64,000 bases of DNA from Aquicoccus sp. G2-2 (GCF_034555965.1 NZ_JAYDCK010000003.1:620001-684000), one strand, 5' to 3'. Numbered from the stretch's first letter, positions 28,613-37,905 are shown. Numbers and translations are program-made. The notes: generated by a model from the sequence alone, not told the origin.

Positions 28613-28918
28613 TCAGGTCGAGGGCAGGTCGCGATCAAGTTCGGTGAGCGAGCCCATGCGCGCTGTGCCGTCGGCCATCTTGGGCAGTTCCATCGTGGTG
28701 CAGCTGCCTTTATCGACGAGTTTCCAGGCATTGCCTTGATAATCGACCTTGGAGGTGCCAGCGCAGGTGGTGCCAGCACCGGCCTTGCAGTCGTTCTGAC
28801 CGGCCATGGCAACGCCGAAGCAATGGACCTGCTCAGCCGCCGAAGCGGTGGTGGCGGTTGCGGCCACGGCGGAGGCAACGGCGCTTGCGATGGCAGCGGT
28901 TTTAAGCATATTCGACAT
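28613..28918 (-). CDS. bufA: DUF2282 precursor peptide (bufferin-like RiPP)
   Basis: The 101-aa product has a signal peptide (residues 1 to about 28, many Ala/Thr, cleavage near ASAAEQ). The core holds four Cys: Cys33 (HCFGVA), Cys44 (QNDCKAG), Cys52 (TTCAGTS) and Cys73 (KGSCTTM), which follow the usual DUF2282 pattern of CxGxAxAGxNDCxxxxxxxCAG. In Caulobacter such precursors are modified by the DUF692 enzyme and bind copper in the periplasm. Here it is the first gene of a four-gene minus-strand operon. An AGGGAGAAA ribosome binding site precedes the ATG. Confidence 0.88.
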   Translation of the reverse strand: MSNMLKTAAIASAVASAVAATATTASAAEQVHCFGVAMAGQNDCKAGAGTTCAGTSKVDYQGNAWKLVDKGSCTTMELPKMADGTARMGSLTELDRDLPST

Positions 28919-29244
28919 GAATTTCTCCCTTTTTCTGTAAGCTTGAGGTCGCAATAATCAGCGATAATTTATTGATAACCGGGGGTGCCCGGTTCAAACC
29001 ACTCACGAGCGCGTGCATCACGGACGTGTCAGAAAATATCTGTGATCTGTGAGCCTATGTTACAGCATCAGAGGCAAAAAGTCCTGAAAAACAAGGGCGG
29101 GCACGGGAGGGTGGCCGGCGATACGCTGGCGTTTGGGCGTGAATGTTACAAATCAGCATTCCGGTTCGACACAGTATTGCCCGAATTTGCGGTTTTGAAA
29201 CATGGGGCGCAGCCGTGCCGCGCCCCGAAAATCCGGTGCCGCCG
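28919..29244. other. 326-base region upstream of the bufferin-like operon, downstream of thrS
   Basis: No supported gene. It should contain the promoter of the DUF2282 operon (minus strand) and the end of thrS transcription. The 8-mer ATGTTACA (TGTAACAT on the minus strand) occurs twice, at 29057-29064 and 29143-29150. TGTAAC is a common -35 element of extracytoplasmic-function sigma factors, but I could not match a convincing -10 at fixed spacing to either copy. The stretch next to the gene is AT-rich (28960-28980). Confidence 0.4.
29204..29226 (-). terminator. Possible stem-loop terminator after thrS
   Basis: On the minus strand GGGGCGC and GCGCCCC pair across a 9-base loop and are followed by ATGTTTC, about 20 bases past the thrS stop. 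The T-run is weak, so termination may be Rho-aided. Confidence 0.4.
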
Positions 29245-31227
29245 TCAGGTCATATCCGGCGCGGTTGCCTCGGTGCTGAGGGTGGCCACGCTATCGCTCA
29301 GGGATTGCACCGAGGTTTGCTTTTCACCCAAACGGCGCAGGGTGACGGTGCGCTCTTCCACTTCGCGGTGGCCGAGGGCGAGGATTACCGGCACCTTGGC
29401 CAGCGAGTGTTCGCGGACCTTGTAGTTGATCTTCTCATTGCGGGTATCCACCTCGGCGCGCACACCGGCGGCTTGCAGGGCGGCGACGACCTCATGCGCG
29501 TAATCGTCTGCTTCCGAGACGATGGTGGCGACGACGACTTGGCGCGGTGCCAGCCAGAACGGCAGCTTGCCTTCCCAGTTTTCGATCAAGATGCCGATGA
29601 AGCGCTCAAAACTGCCAAGGCAGGCGCGGTGCAGCATGTAGGGGCGGTGTTTGGCCCCGTCGGCGCCGATGAAGCTCGCGTCAAGGCGTTCAGGCAGGTT
29701 TGGGTCGACCTGAAACGTGCCACATTGCCAGACCCGGCCAATCGCGTCGGTCAGGTAGAAATCGAGTTTCGGCCCATAAAACGCGCCATCGCCGGGCTCC
29801 AACACGTAATCGCGCCCGACCGCCTTGATGGCGTTTTCAAGCGCCCCTTCGACGTGATCCCAGCTTTCATCTGTTCCGACCCGCTTTTCCGGGCGGGTGG
29901 CGAAGCGAATTTCGAATTTCTCGAAGCCCAGTTCGCGGTAAACATCGGCGAGAAAGTCGATGAAGCGGGCGCATTCCTCTTCGATCTGCTGTTCGGTGCA
30001 GAAGATATGCGCATCGTCTTGCGTAAAACCGCGCACCCGCATGAGGCCATGCAGCGCACCCGATGGTTCGAACCGCGCGCAGGAGCCAAATTCGGCCAGC
30101 CGCAGCGGCAGGTCGCGGTAGGATTTGAGGCCTTGATTGAACACCTGCACATGGCAGGGGCAGTTCATCGGTTTGAGCGCGTTAATCCGGGTTTGAGCGC
30201 GGTTTTTGGCGCTGGCGTCGTCGTTTTCGCCGTCGCGGCTTTCGTCAACCTCGACGATGAACATGTGGTGCTGGTATTTTTCCCAGTGGCCAGAGGCCTC
30301 CCACAGTTTGCGGTCAACCACTTGTGGCGTGTTGATTTCGCGATACCCACCAGCGCGCTGTTTGCGGCGCATGTAATCCTGAAGCGTGGTGTAGATGGTC
30401 CAGCCGTTGGGGTGCCAGAAAATCTGCCCCGGCGCTTCTTCCTGCATGTGGAAGAGGTTCATCTCGCGGCCCAGCTTGCGGTGGTCGCGTTTGGCGGCCT
30501 CTTCGAGCATGGTGAGATGAGCCTTGAGATCAACGCGGTTCTTGAACGCCACGCCGTAGATGCGTTGCAGCATGGCGCGGTCGGAATCGCCGCGCCAATA
30601 GGCGCCCGCGACCGACATCAGCTTGAACGCGTCGGCGGGCACTTGCCCGGTATGTTGCAGGTGCGGGCCACGGCAGAGATCCTGCCAATCGCCGTGCCAA
30701 TACATCCGGATCGGTTGACCATCATCGGGGATCGCGTTGACCAGTTCGACCTTGTAAGGCTCGCCGCCCGCCTCGTAATGGGCGATGGCGCGGGCACGGT
30801 CCCACACTTCGGTGCGCACCGGGTCACGCGCGGCGATGATGGTTTTCATCTTCTTTTCGATTTGACCCAAATCTTCGGGGGTGAAAGGCTCTTCGCGGTC
30901 GAAATCGTAATACCAGCCGTTTTCGATCACCGGGCCGATGGTGACTTTGACATCGGGCCACAGCTCTTGCACCGCGCGGGCCATGATATGCGCGAGATCA
31001 TGCCGAATGAGTTCGAGCGCGTGGGTGTGATCATTCATGGTGTGGATGGCGATGGCGGCGTCTTCGTTGATCGGCCATTGCAGATCGTAATGCGCGCCGT
31101 TCACCTGTGCCGAAATCGCTTTCTTGCCAAGCGAGGTGGAGATGCTGGCGGCCACCTCGGCGGCGGTGATGCCAGCGGGAAAGGTGCGCGCATTGCCATC
31201 GGGAAAGGTAAGGGAGATGTCTGCCAT
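29245..31227 (-). CDS. thrS: Threonyl-tRNA synthetase
   Basis: The 660-aa class II enzyme charges tRNA-Thr. The N-terminal TGS domain (residues 1-62), the editing domain with its HDLAH zinc-like motif near residue 75 and the catalytic core with NCPCHVQVF (zinc Cys) and [23 protein letters not shown] (motif 2) are all present. The C-terminal anticodon domain includes [24 protein letters not shown]. The length is normal for the family. It stands alone, divergent from a plus-strand hydrolase cluster. Confidence 0.96.
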   Translation of the reverse strand: MADISLTFPDGNARTFPAGITAAEVAASISTSLGKKAISAQVNGAHYDLQWPINEDAAIAIHTMNDHTHALELIRHDLAHIMARAVQELWPDVKVTIGPVIENGWYYDFDREEPFTPEDLGQIEKKMKTIIAARDPVRTEVWDRARAIAHYEAGGEPYKVELVNAIPDDGQPIRMYWHGDWQDLCRGPHLQHTGQVPADAFKLMSVAGAYWRGDSDRAMLQRIYGVAFKNRVDLKAHLTMLEEAAKRDHRKLGREMNLFHMQEEAPGQIFWHPNGWTIYTTLQDYMRRKQRAGGYREINTPQVVDRKLWEASGHWEKYQHHMFIVEVDESRDGENDDASAKNRAQTRINALKPMNCPCHVQVFNQGLKSYRDLPLRLAEFGSCARFEPSGALHGLMRVRGFTQDDAHIFCTEQQIEEECARFIDFLADVYRELGFEKFEIRFATRPEKRVGTDESWDHVEGALENAIKAVGRDYVLEPGDGAFYGPKLDFYLTDAIGRVWQCGTFQVDPNLPERLDASFIGADGAKHRPYMLHRACLGSFERFIGILIENWEGKLPFWLAPRQVVVATIVSEADDYAHEVVAALQAAGVRAEVDTRNEKINYKVREHSLAKVPVILALGHREVEERTVTLRRLGEKQTSVQSLSDSVATLSTEATAPDMT

Positions 31228-31514
31228 GTCTGGCCTCCTCGTCAGTTTGGCGCCTACGGAACGCCCGGTTGCGGGTTTCAGTGGGGCTGATTTGGCGGGA
31301 TGGGGGGAAAGTCAATCACGCAGGGAGACATCCGGTGGTGGGTGCGGCAAAAAGGCATGAAAGCCGCGGCGCGATCCGTCATGAAGCGCAGGCCGGGAGC
31401 CGATCCGTGCCGCGTTGGTGGTGTTTCGCCTTGGGGAAACAATGGGATGATTGCGGCGCGCAGCCGGGGCGGGTAGCTTTTGCGCGTTGATGGATTGGCA
31501 GAGGGTTGGGGGCG

Positions 31515-32270
31515 ATGAGTGACTATCTGGAGACCGCGCAGGGGCGGCGGCTGGCCTATCACCGGAGCGCGGGCAAAGGCCCGTGGGTGGTGTTCTGCGG
31601 CGGGCTGAAATCCGACATGGAGGGCACCAAGGCGGTGCATCTTGAGGCTTGGGCGAAGCGGGAAGGGCGCGGGTTTTTGCGGTTCGATTATTCCGGGCAT
31701 GGCGAGAGTGACGGCGCGTTCGAAGACGGCTGCATTGGTGATTGGCACGAGGATACGCTGGCCGTGCTGAATGCGCTGACCGAGGGGCCGGTGGTGATTG
31801 TCGGCTCGTCCATGGGCGGTTGGCAGGCGCTTTTGGCGGCGCGCGCCATGCCGGAGCGGATTTGCGGGATGGTGGGCATCGCCGCCGCGCCCGATTTCAC
31901 CGAAGATGGTTGGTGGGCCGGGTTTGACGACGCCCAGAAGGCGCAGTTGGAGGCGCAGGGGCAGGTGGCGCTGCCATCGGATTACATGGAGCCTTACATC
32001 GTCACCAAGCGGATGATCGAGGATGGGCGCAGGCATCTGGTGTTGCGCGCGCCGCTGATGCTGCCGTTTCCGGTGCGGTTTTTGCAGGGCACGGATGACA
32101 CGGCTGTTTCGGTGGCGACGGCGGTGCGGTTGCTCGAACATGGCGAGGGGCCGGATATACGGCTTACGCTGGTGAAGGGCGCGGACCATCGGTTTTCGGA
32201 CAGTGAGTGCCTGCCGATGATCGAGGCAGCGGTGGAAGAGGTGATTGCGCGCGGCGTAGGGCCGGAGTGA
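31515..32270 (+). CDS. Alpha/beta hydrolase (ABHD10-like serine hydrolase)
   Basis: The 251-aa cytoplasmic hydrolase has the oxyanion segment VVFCGGLKSDMEGTK, the nucleophile elbow GSSMGGWQALLAA (Ser around residue 98), a likely acidic residue in LQGTDD and the catalytic His in VKGADHRFSD. This order fits the mitochondrial ABHD10-type thioesterase family found widely in alphaproteobacteria. I start at ATG 31515 (MSDYLE), nine bases after an in-frame TTG. It opens a run of small plus-strand genes that reaches 34586. Confidence 0.85.
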   Translation: MSDYLETAQGRRLAYHRSAGKGPWVVFCGGLKSDMEGTKAVHLEAWAKREGRGFLRFDYSGHGESDGAFEDGCIGDWHEDTLAVLNALTEGPVVIVGSSMGGWQALLAARAMPERICGMVGIAAAPDFTEDGWWAGFDDAQKAQLEAQGQVALPSDYMEPYIVTKRMIEDGRRHLVLRAPLMLPFPVRFLQGTDDTAVSVATAVRLLEHGEGPDIRLTLVKGADHRFSDSECLPMIEAAVEEVIARGVGPE

Positions 32271-32299
32271 CATTGAGCCAACAGAAAAGGGGTGACGGG

Positions 32300-32728
32300 A
32301 TGGAGCAGAGGGTATCGCTGATCACGCTTGGCGTGCGTGATATGGGGCGGGAGGCGGCGTTTTACGACTCGCTTGGCTGGCAACGGGTCGAGGCGCAGGG
32401 CGAGGGGATCGTGGTGTTTGACCTTATCGGTCAGAGCCTCGGGCTTTACCCGCTGGCCGATCTGGCGCGCGATATGGGCGTGGCCGAGGAACGGTTGGGT
32501 TGTGGCGCGGCGACTTACGCCCATAACGTGCGCGAAAAGGCAGAGGTGGCGCGGATCATCGAGGCCGCCCGTGCCGCCGGGGCGGAGATATTGCGCGAGG
32601 CGCATGACGTGTTCTGGGGCGGGCATATCGGGTATTTCGCCGACCCGGAGGGGCATATCTGGGAAGTGGCGTTCAACCCGCATTCGCCGCTCTCGGACAC
32701 GGGTGAGTTTCGCTGGAGCGGGTATTGA
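32300..32728 (+). CDS. VOC-family protein (glyoxalase/dioxygenase fold)
   Basis: The 142-aa protein has the two-module vicinal oxygen chelate fold: VSLITLGVRDMGREAAFYDSLGW at the front and GYFADPEGHIWEVAFNPH at the back, the latter with a metal Glu. The first-module metal His seems to be replaced (LITLG), so it may bind antibiotics or other ligands rather than act as glyoxalase. The ATG at 32300 has GGGGTGACGGG just upstream. It follows the hydrolase gene by 29 bases. Confidence 0.8.
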   Translation: MEQRVSLITLGVRDMGREAAFYDSLGWQRVEAQGEGIVVFDLIGQSLGLYPLADLARDMGVAEERLGCGAATYAHNVREKAEVARIIEAARAAGAEILREAHDVFWGGHIGYFADPEGHIWEVAFNPHSPLSDTGEFRWSGY

Positions 32729-32937
32729 GATTGGATTGGGTGTGCGCGGGCGACCAGCCCGCGCCGCGCCCGCCCCTCGGCAAGGGCGCGCGCACGGGTG
32801 GCGGTAGGAGCCGAACGGGTGGTCTGCGGGAGGTTGGGATAAAGTGCGCCGCTTGGTTGTTGCGGAGCGCCCACCCAGGGGCGGGCACGGCGCGGGCGGC
32901 GTGTGGTGCGAAGTTGGTGGCAACCCGTGGGAGAGAT

Positions 32938-33573
32938 ATGATGCGTAAACCGGCAAGCATGTGGAGCCTTGAGACGTTGGGGCGGGTGCGGTTGTCGCGC
33001 TATTTCTACATGCGCGAGTTTCTTTATTCCGAGATTGGCAATTTCCACCGGATTCAGAATATCCCCGAAGACCCGGATCTGGCGGTCGAGAACGGGCGCG
33101 CGTTTTGCGAGGCACTGCTTGATCCGATGGAAGAAACATTCGGGCGGGTGGCGGTGCGCTCGGGCTATCGCGCGCCGGCGCTCAACAGGTTTGGCAGTGA
33201 GCATAAGCTTAATTGCGGGCGCAACGATTATCCGCTGCAATGCCATATCTGGGACAAGGGGCGCGGTGCCGAGGCGGTGGCCGGGGCCAGCGTGGTGATC
33301 CCGTGGTTTGCCGATCAGTATGAGCAGGGGCGGGACTGGCGCGATCTGGCGTGGTGGATGCATGACCATCTGCCCTATTCCGAGATGTGGTTTTTCCCCA
33401 AGCTCTGCGCCTTTAACATCACCTGGCGGCCCGCGCCGTGGCGCACGATTTCATCTTATATCGCGCCTAAGGGCAAACTTCTGCACCGTGGTGCCACGCC
33501 GGATGAGAGCGTGGCGGCGCGCCGGGCGCGCTATGCCGATTTTCCACCGTTTCGCGGGTTGGTGGTGGGGTGA
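32938..33573 (+). CDS. Uncharacterised protein, remote peptidase M15A-like fold
   Basis: The 211-aa product has VRSGYRAPALNRFG in its middle, HIWDKGRGAEAV further on and LAWWMHDHLPYSEMWFFP near the C-terminus. These line up by eye with the SGYRxPxxN, HxxGxAxD and DxLPFDQxIxE blocks of zinc D-Ala-D-Ala peptidases and phage endolysins. However, the last zinc His of that family (WVHxSY) corresponds to FNITW here, and the Asp of HxxGxAxD to Glu. It may therefore be inactive or bind metal differently. ATG codons at 32938 and 32941 share one ribosome binding site (GGGAG). A GC-rich 209-base gap precedes it. Confidence 0.6.
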   Translation: MMRKPASMWSLETLGRVRLSRYFYMREFLYSEIGNFHRIQNIPEDPDLAVENGRAFCEALLDPMEETFGRVAVRSGYRAPALNRFGSEHKLNCGRNDYPLQCHIWDKGRGAEAVAGASVVIPWFADQYEQGRDWRDLAWWMHDHLPYSEMWFFPKLCAFNITWRPAPWRTISSYIAPKGKLLHRGATPDESVAARRARYADFPPFRGLVVG

Positions 33574-33655
33574 TCCCGCCCGCGACGGCAAAGCCGGTTG
33601 ACGCGGGGCGCGCAACTGGCAGGGTGGGCGGCAACACGCCACGAAGGGAAAGACG

Positions 33656-34354
33656 ATGAGCGATACGCTGCTGCTGGTGCCGGGATTGATGTGCGATGCG
33701 CGGCTTTACGGCCCGCAGGTGGAGGCGCTGAGCCGGGAGACCGGCGTGATGGTCGCCTGTGCCACGCATGGCGAGCGGATCGAGGAGATTGCCTCGGAAA
33801 TCCTGATGGGGGCACCGCAGAAATTCGCGCTGGCCGGGCTGAGCATGGGGGGGATTGTCGCGATGGAAATTCTGCGCCGCGCGCCCGACCGGGTGACGCG
33901 GCTTTGCCTGATGGACACCAACCCGCTGGCCGAGACGCCGCAAAGTGCCGCCGCCTATGAGCCGATGATTGTCGGCGTGAAGGCAGGGCGGCTTGACGAG
34001 GTGATGCGCGGCTTCCTCAAGCCTGATTTTCTGGCACCGGGGCCGAAGCGGCTGGAGGTGCTGGCTAAGATGGCGGAGATGACCGCCGATCTTGGCCCGG
34101 AGGTGTTTCTGCGGCAGGTGCGGGCGCTGCAACGGCGGCGCGATCAACAGGCGACGTTGCGCAAATGCGCGGTGCCCACGCTGGTCATGTGCGGCGCGCA
34201 TGACCGGCTGACGCCGGTGAAACGCCATACCTTCATGGCCGAGTTGATCCCCAATGCGGAGCTTGAGATTGTCGAGGATGCGGGCCATGTGCCGACGCTG
34301 GAAGCGCCCGACGCGGTGACCGCGCGGCTGCGCCGCTGGCTGGGTTTGGGCTGA
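33656..34354 (+). CDS. Alpha/beta hydrolase
   Basis: The 232-aa hydrolase has LLLVPGLMCDARLYGPQ (oxyanion region), the nucleophile elbow LAGLSMGGIVAMEIL (Ser near residue 65), VPTLVMCGAHDRLTP (catalytic Asp) and EDAGHVPTLEAPD (catalytic His). The VPGLMCDxRLW opening is typical of a proteobacterial esterase group near BioH and homoserine-lactone hydrolases, but the substrate is not known. GGGAAAG lies before the start. Confidence 0.85.
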   Translation: MSDTLLLVPGLMCDARLYGPQVEALSRETGVMVACATHGERIEEIASEILMGAPQKFALAGLSMGGIVAMEILRRAPDRVTRLCLMDTNPLAETPQSAAAYEPMIVGVKAGRLDEVMRGFLKPDFLAPGPKRLEVLAKMAEMTADLGPEVFLRQVRALQRRRDQQATLRKCAVPTLVMCGAHDRLTPVKRHTFMAELIPNAELEIVEDAGHVPTLEAPDAVTARLRRWLGLG

Positions 34355-34361
34355 GGCGGCG

Positions 34362-34586
34362 ATGCGCAGAGGGGGCTGGCAAGGGCTACGGCAACGCTTG
34401 CGCGCACTGCGGCTTTGGGCGCGCGCACATATCCCGCCGGGGCTGCGGCTACTGCTTGGGCTGGTGCTGATGGTGGGGGGCGTGTTTGGGTTTCTGCCGG
34501 TGCTGGGGTTCTGGATGATCCCGATCGGAATAGCCGTAGCGGCGGCGGATCTGTTGCCGCTGTGGCGCTGGTTGCGGGGGAAATAG
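34362..34586 (+). CDS. Small two-helix membrane protein (PGPGW-like)
   Basis: The 74-aa product has a basic N-terminus (many Arg) and one or two hydrophobic helices (residues 27-62: LLLGLVLMVGGVFGFLPVLG then MIPIGIAVAAADLL). The GxxGFLPxLGFWMIPIGIA pattern resembles the PGPGW transmembrane family. It begins 7 bases after the hydrolase stop and ends the plus-strand run. Its function is unknown. Confidence 0.65.
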   Translation: MRRGGWQGLRQRLRALRLWARAHIPPGLRLLLGLVLMVGGVFGFLPVLGFWMIPIGIAVAAADLLPLWRWLRGK

Positions 34587-34598
34587 GGGAGGCAATGG

Positions 34599-34636
34599 AA
34601 GCACGGCGCCGTGCTGCAACGCCCCGCGCCGTGCTT
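34599..34636. terminator. Bidirectional hairpin between convergent genes
   Basis: AAGCACGGCGC (34599-34609) and GCGCCGTGCTT (34626-34636) form an 11-bp perfect stem. The left arm is also part of a 16-bp perfect palindrome at 34600-34615. It lies between the stop of the small membrane protein (plus) and the phaZ stop (minus). Confidence 0.65.
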
Positions 34637-34655
34637 TCGTGCCGCCGTGTGCCGC

Positions 34656-35957
34656 TCAGGCGGCGTTCACATTGGCTGGTTTGGCTTTTTTGACCTGTGG
34701 TTTTCTGGCCGAGGCACGGGGTGCGTTGCCGGAGTTTGCGTCGATGAAATCGAGCACCAGGGGGCGGATGTTATTGCGCCAGCTTGAGCCTGCGAAGATG
34801 CCGTAATGCCCGGCACCGGGTTCGACGTGTTTGTATTTCTTGTCATTTGGCAGGCCGGTGCAGAGATCAAGTGCGGCAACGCATTGGCCGGGGGCGGAGA
34901 TGTCGTCTTTTTCGCCTTCGACCGTCATCACCGCAACGGTGCTGATCTTGCCGATATCGACCTTGTGGCCTTCGACGGTGAATTCATTCAGAGCGATCTC
35001 TCGGTCCTTGAAGATCCGCTCGACCGTGGAGAGATAAAATTCCGCCGTCATGTCCATCACCGCGAGGTATTCATCGTAAAAGCGGTTATGCGGGTCGTAA
35101 TCACCCGCTTCGCCGCGCGAGACGCGCAGGATTTGTTCGGTAAACGCCTTGGAATGGCGCTCACTGTTCATCGACATGAACGAGGCGAGTTGCAAGAGGC
35201 CGGGATAGACCTTGCGCCCGACACCTTTGTATTTGAAGCCGACCTGCTGAATCATCGTCTCTTCAAGTTGGCCCATGGTGACACGGCGGCCAAAATCAGT
35301 CACGTCAGTGGCGGCGGCGTCGGGATCAATCGGGCCGCCGATCAGGGTCAGGGTCTTGGGTTGTGCCTCGGGCTCTTGCTCGGCCAGATACGCGGTGGCG
35401 GCGAGGGTGAGCGGGGCTGGCTGACAGACGGCGATGACGTGGGTATCGGGGCCGAGATGCTTCATGAAATCAGCAAGATAAAGGGTGTAATCCTCGACAT
35501 CGAACTTGCCAGCGGACACCGGGATGTCGCGGGCGTTGTGCCAATCGGTGATATAAACCTCGCAATCGACCAGCAGGGATTTCACCGTGGAGCGCAGCAA
35601 GGTGGCGTAGTGGCCAGACATCGGGGCGACCAAGAGCACCTTGCGCGGGTTGGTTTCACGCCCGGGCACGTTAAAATGGATCAGATCGCCAAACGGGCGT
35701 TTGACCACCCGCTCGATCGAGACGAGCTGATCGCGGCCATCGGGGCAGGTAAAGGTGCGGATGCCCCAATCGGGTTTGGTAACCATGCGCTGAAACGAGC
35801 GTTCGGTAACCTCGCCCCATGCGGCCATCCATTGCAGCGCAGGGTTTGGCAGGGCGGCAAAGATCGGGTAGGATGCAAGCGTTCGGGCGGAAGAGCCTAA
35901 CCATTGGTTGGTGTTGCGGAGGGTTTCCATAAGATCATAGGTGGCCATGTAACGCAT
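34656..35957 (-). CDS. phaZ: Intracellular polyhydroxyalkanoate depolymerase
   Basis: The 433-aa enzyme hydrolyses stored PHB in granules when carbon is short. It is the PHB_depo_C type of intracellular PhaZ. VLLVAPMSGHYATLLRSTV, HVIAVCQPAPLTLAA (Cys nucleophile in the VCQP box), DFGRRVTMGQLEE and a C-terminal GAGHYGIFAGSSWRNNI (catalytic His) are the diagnostic pieces. The tail is Lys/Ala-rich (RKPQVKKAKPANVNAA). It is divergent from phaC, and the 129-base gap between them carries a PhaR-type operator, so synthesis and breakdown may share control. Confidence 0.94.
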   Translation of the reverse strand: MRYMATYDLMETLRNTNQWLGSSARTLASYPIFAALPNPALQWMAAWGEVTERSFQRMVTKPDWGIRTFTCPDGRDQLVSIERVVKRPFGDLIHFNVPGRETNPRKVLLVAPMSGHYATLLRSTVKSLLVDCEVYITDWHNARDIPVSAGKFDVEDYTLYLADFMKHLGPDTHVIAVCQPAPLTLAATAYLAEQEPEAQPKTLTLIGGPIDPDAAATDVTDFGRRVTMGQLEETMIQQVGFKYKGVGRKVYPGLLQLASFMSMNSERHSKAFTEQILRVSRGEAGDYDPHNRFYDEYLAVMDMTAEFYLSTVERIFKDREIALNEFTVEGHKVDIGKISTVAVMTVEGEKDDISAPGQCVAALDLCTGLPNDKKYKHVEPGAGHYGIFAGSSWRNNIRPLVLDFIDANSGNAPRASARKPQVKKAKPANVNAA

Positions 35958-36051
35958 TTGCGTCTCCTTTGCTCGGATGGTGCCTGCCTGAGGTCATATC
36001 GCGACCCCTCCCTCCGGCGGCGCCGGGATTGTTTTGCTGCAGTGTAGAATG

Positions 36052-36062
36052 CTGCATGGCAG
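36052..36062. promoter_or_regulatory. PhaR-type operator in the phaZ-phaC intergenic region
   Basis: CTGCATGGCAG fits CTGC-N3-GCAG, the TGC-rich inverted repeat described for PhaR of Paracoccus denitrificans. It lies 25 bases before the phaC start. A CTGCAG half-match sits 10 bases upstream (36037-36042). Confidence 0.65.
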
Positions 36063-36086
36063 CGAAGATAGGGAGTAAGAGTTAAA

Positions 36087-37880
36087 ATGACAACAAAAGA
36101 CAGTGTCGCAACCGCAGACTCGGCCAAGATGACGGAGAATCTGGCCAAAGTTGAGGAACTTTCGCAACGGCTTGTTGCAGCATTGTCGCAACGCACGCCG
36201 CCCAACCCGGCGTTGAACGGCCCCGATCAGGAGCTTTTCGCGCGCGCAGCCGGTGCCTATTGGCAGGGATGGATGCAGAATCCGGCCCGGATATTCGAGC
36301 ATCAGCTTGAATACTGGGGCAAGACGGTGACGCATTACATGGAAGCGCAGCAGCAATTGATGAAGGGCGAATTGCAGGCGCCGGAGGATGACGGGCCGGA
36401 CGACAAGCGGTTTTCCAACCCGCTTTGGAAGTCGCATCCTTATTTCAACTTCGTCAAGCGCCACTATCAGCAGAACGCAGAGGCAATCCGCCAAGCGGTG
36501 GAGGATGCCGGTGAACTGGATGAACTGGATCGCAAGCGGCTCGGTTATTTTTCGAATCAGATCATCGACATGATGAGTCCGACCAATTTTCTGGGCACCA
36601 ACCCGGACGCTTTGGAACTGGCGGTCGAGACCGAAGGCGAATCATTGGTCAGGGGATTGGAAAATCTGGTGGCCGATCTGGAGCGAAATGATGGCGAGAT
36701 GCTGGTGCGGCTCTGCGATGAAAGCGCGTTCGAGCTCGGCCGGAACGTGGCGACGGCGGAAGGCGAGGTGGTGTATCGCAACCGGATGATGGAGCTTATC
36801 CAGTATGCGCCCACGACCGACGAGGTTCATGCAACGCCTTTGATCATTTTCCCGCCGTGGATCAACAAGTTCTATATCCTTGATCTGAAGCCGGAAAATT
36901 CACTGATCCGCTGGATCACCGATCAGGGATACACGCTTTTCGTGGTGTCGTGGGTCAATCCGGGGTCGGAATACCGCGATGTCGGGATGGATACCTATAT
37001 GGAGGAAGGGTTTCTCGACGCGATCCGGGTGGTGAAGGACATCACCAAGCAAAAGCAGGTCAACGCGGTGGGGTATTGCATCGCGGGCACGACGTTGAAC
37101 CTCGTTCTGGCGCTGTTGAACAAGCGCGGCGACAATTCGATCAAGTCGGCCACGTTCTTTACCGCGCTGACCGATTTTTCGGATCAGGGGGAGTTCACCT
37201 CGTTTCTGCAAAATGATTTCATCGACGGAATTGAACAGGAGGTGAGCGAGATTGGCGTTCTGCGCTCGTTCATCATGTCGCGCACCATGTCTTATCTGCG
37301 CTCCAACGATTTGGTCTATCAGCCGGCAATCAAGAGTTACATGTTGGGCAAGACGCCGCCGGCGTTCGATCTGTTGTTCTGGAATGGCGACAGTACCAAC
37401 CTGCCGGCGCGCATGACGATGGAATATGTGCGCCTGTTGTGCCAGCAAAACAAGTTCGTCACCGAGGGCGTTGAGCTTCTGGGGGAGCGGTTGCACATCA
37501 GTGACGTTGAGACGCCGTTTTGTGCGGTGACCTGCGAGACCGACCATATCGCGCCGTGGAAGGATTGTTATCGCGGCATGGCGCAGGCGGGGTCAAAGCA
37601 GAAAACCTTCATCCTTAGCCAGTCCGGCCATATCGCCGGGATCGTCAACCCGCCGTCGAAAAAGAAATACGGACATTATACCAATGCCGATGTGACCATT
37701 GATCACGCGACATGGCGGGAGGCGGCGAATTTCCACGAAGGGTCGTGGTGGCCGCGTTGGGAAAAGTGGCTGCGCGCGCGGTCTGGCAAGATGGTTCCGG
37801 CCAGAAACCCCGGTGATTCGGGCTATGAGCCGCTTTGCCCGGCACCGGGAACCTATGTCAGCGCCAAGCCAAGCCTTTGA
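36087..37880 (+). CDS. phaC: Class I poly(3-hydroxyalkanoate) synthase
   Basis: The 597-aa enzyme polymerises (R)-3-hydroxyacyl-CoA into PHA on the granule surface. The lipase-like box is GYCIAGTT with the nucleophile Cys 331. The general-base Asp 486 is in CETDHIAPW and His 515 in SGHIAGIVNPP. NPLWKSHPYFNFVKRHY and FPPWINKFYILDL are conserved class I landmarks. The length is in the usual class I range. It starts the plus-strand phaC-phaP-phaR set and has a PhaR-type site just upstream of its start. Confidence 0.97.
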   Translation: MTTKDSVATADSAKMTENLAKVEELSQRLVAALSQRTPPNPALNGPDQELFARAAGAYWQGWMQNPARIFEHQLEYWGKTVTHYMEAQQQLMKGELQAPEDDGPDDKRFSNPLWKSHPYFNFVKRHYQQNAEAIRQAVEDAGELDELDRKRLGYFSNQIIDMMSPTNFLGTNPDALELAVETEGESLVRGLENLVADLERNDGEMLVRLCDESAFELGRNVATAEGEVVYRNRMMELIQYAPTTDEVHATPLIIFPPWINKFYILDLKPENSLIRWITDQGYTLFVVSWVNPGSEYRDVGMDTYMEEGFLDAIRVVKDITKQKQVNAVGYCIAGTTLNLVLALLNKRGDNSIKSATFFTALTDFSDQGEFTSFLQNDFIDGIEQEVSEIGVLRSFIMSRTMSYLRSNDLVYQPAIKSYMLGKTPPAFDLLFWNGDSTNLPARMTMEYVRLLCQQNKFVTEGVELLGERLHISDVETPFCAVTCETDHIAPWKDCYRGMAQAGSKQKTFILSQSGHIAGIVNPPSKKKYGHYTNADVTIDHATWREAANFHEGSWWPRWEKWLRARSGKMVPARNPGDSGYEPLCPAPGTYVSAKPSL

Positions 37881-37905
37881 TTTTATGGGTTTCTGAAAAT
37901 TTATG

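Noticed and set aside
29143..31290. 715-residue plus-strand open frame opposite thrS
   Set aside because: It lies wholly antisense to a well-conserved threonyl-tRNA synthetase, has no recognisable domain, and its composition (Phe/Gly/Asp/Arg) is the typical shadow of a GC-rich gene.
32860..32900. GC-rich inverted pieces (GCCCACCC / GGGCGGGCAC) resembling a stretch near 45490-45540
   Set aside because: Short, imperfect and explicable by the high GC content; not convincing as a repeat family.
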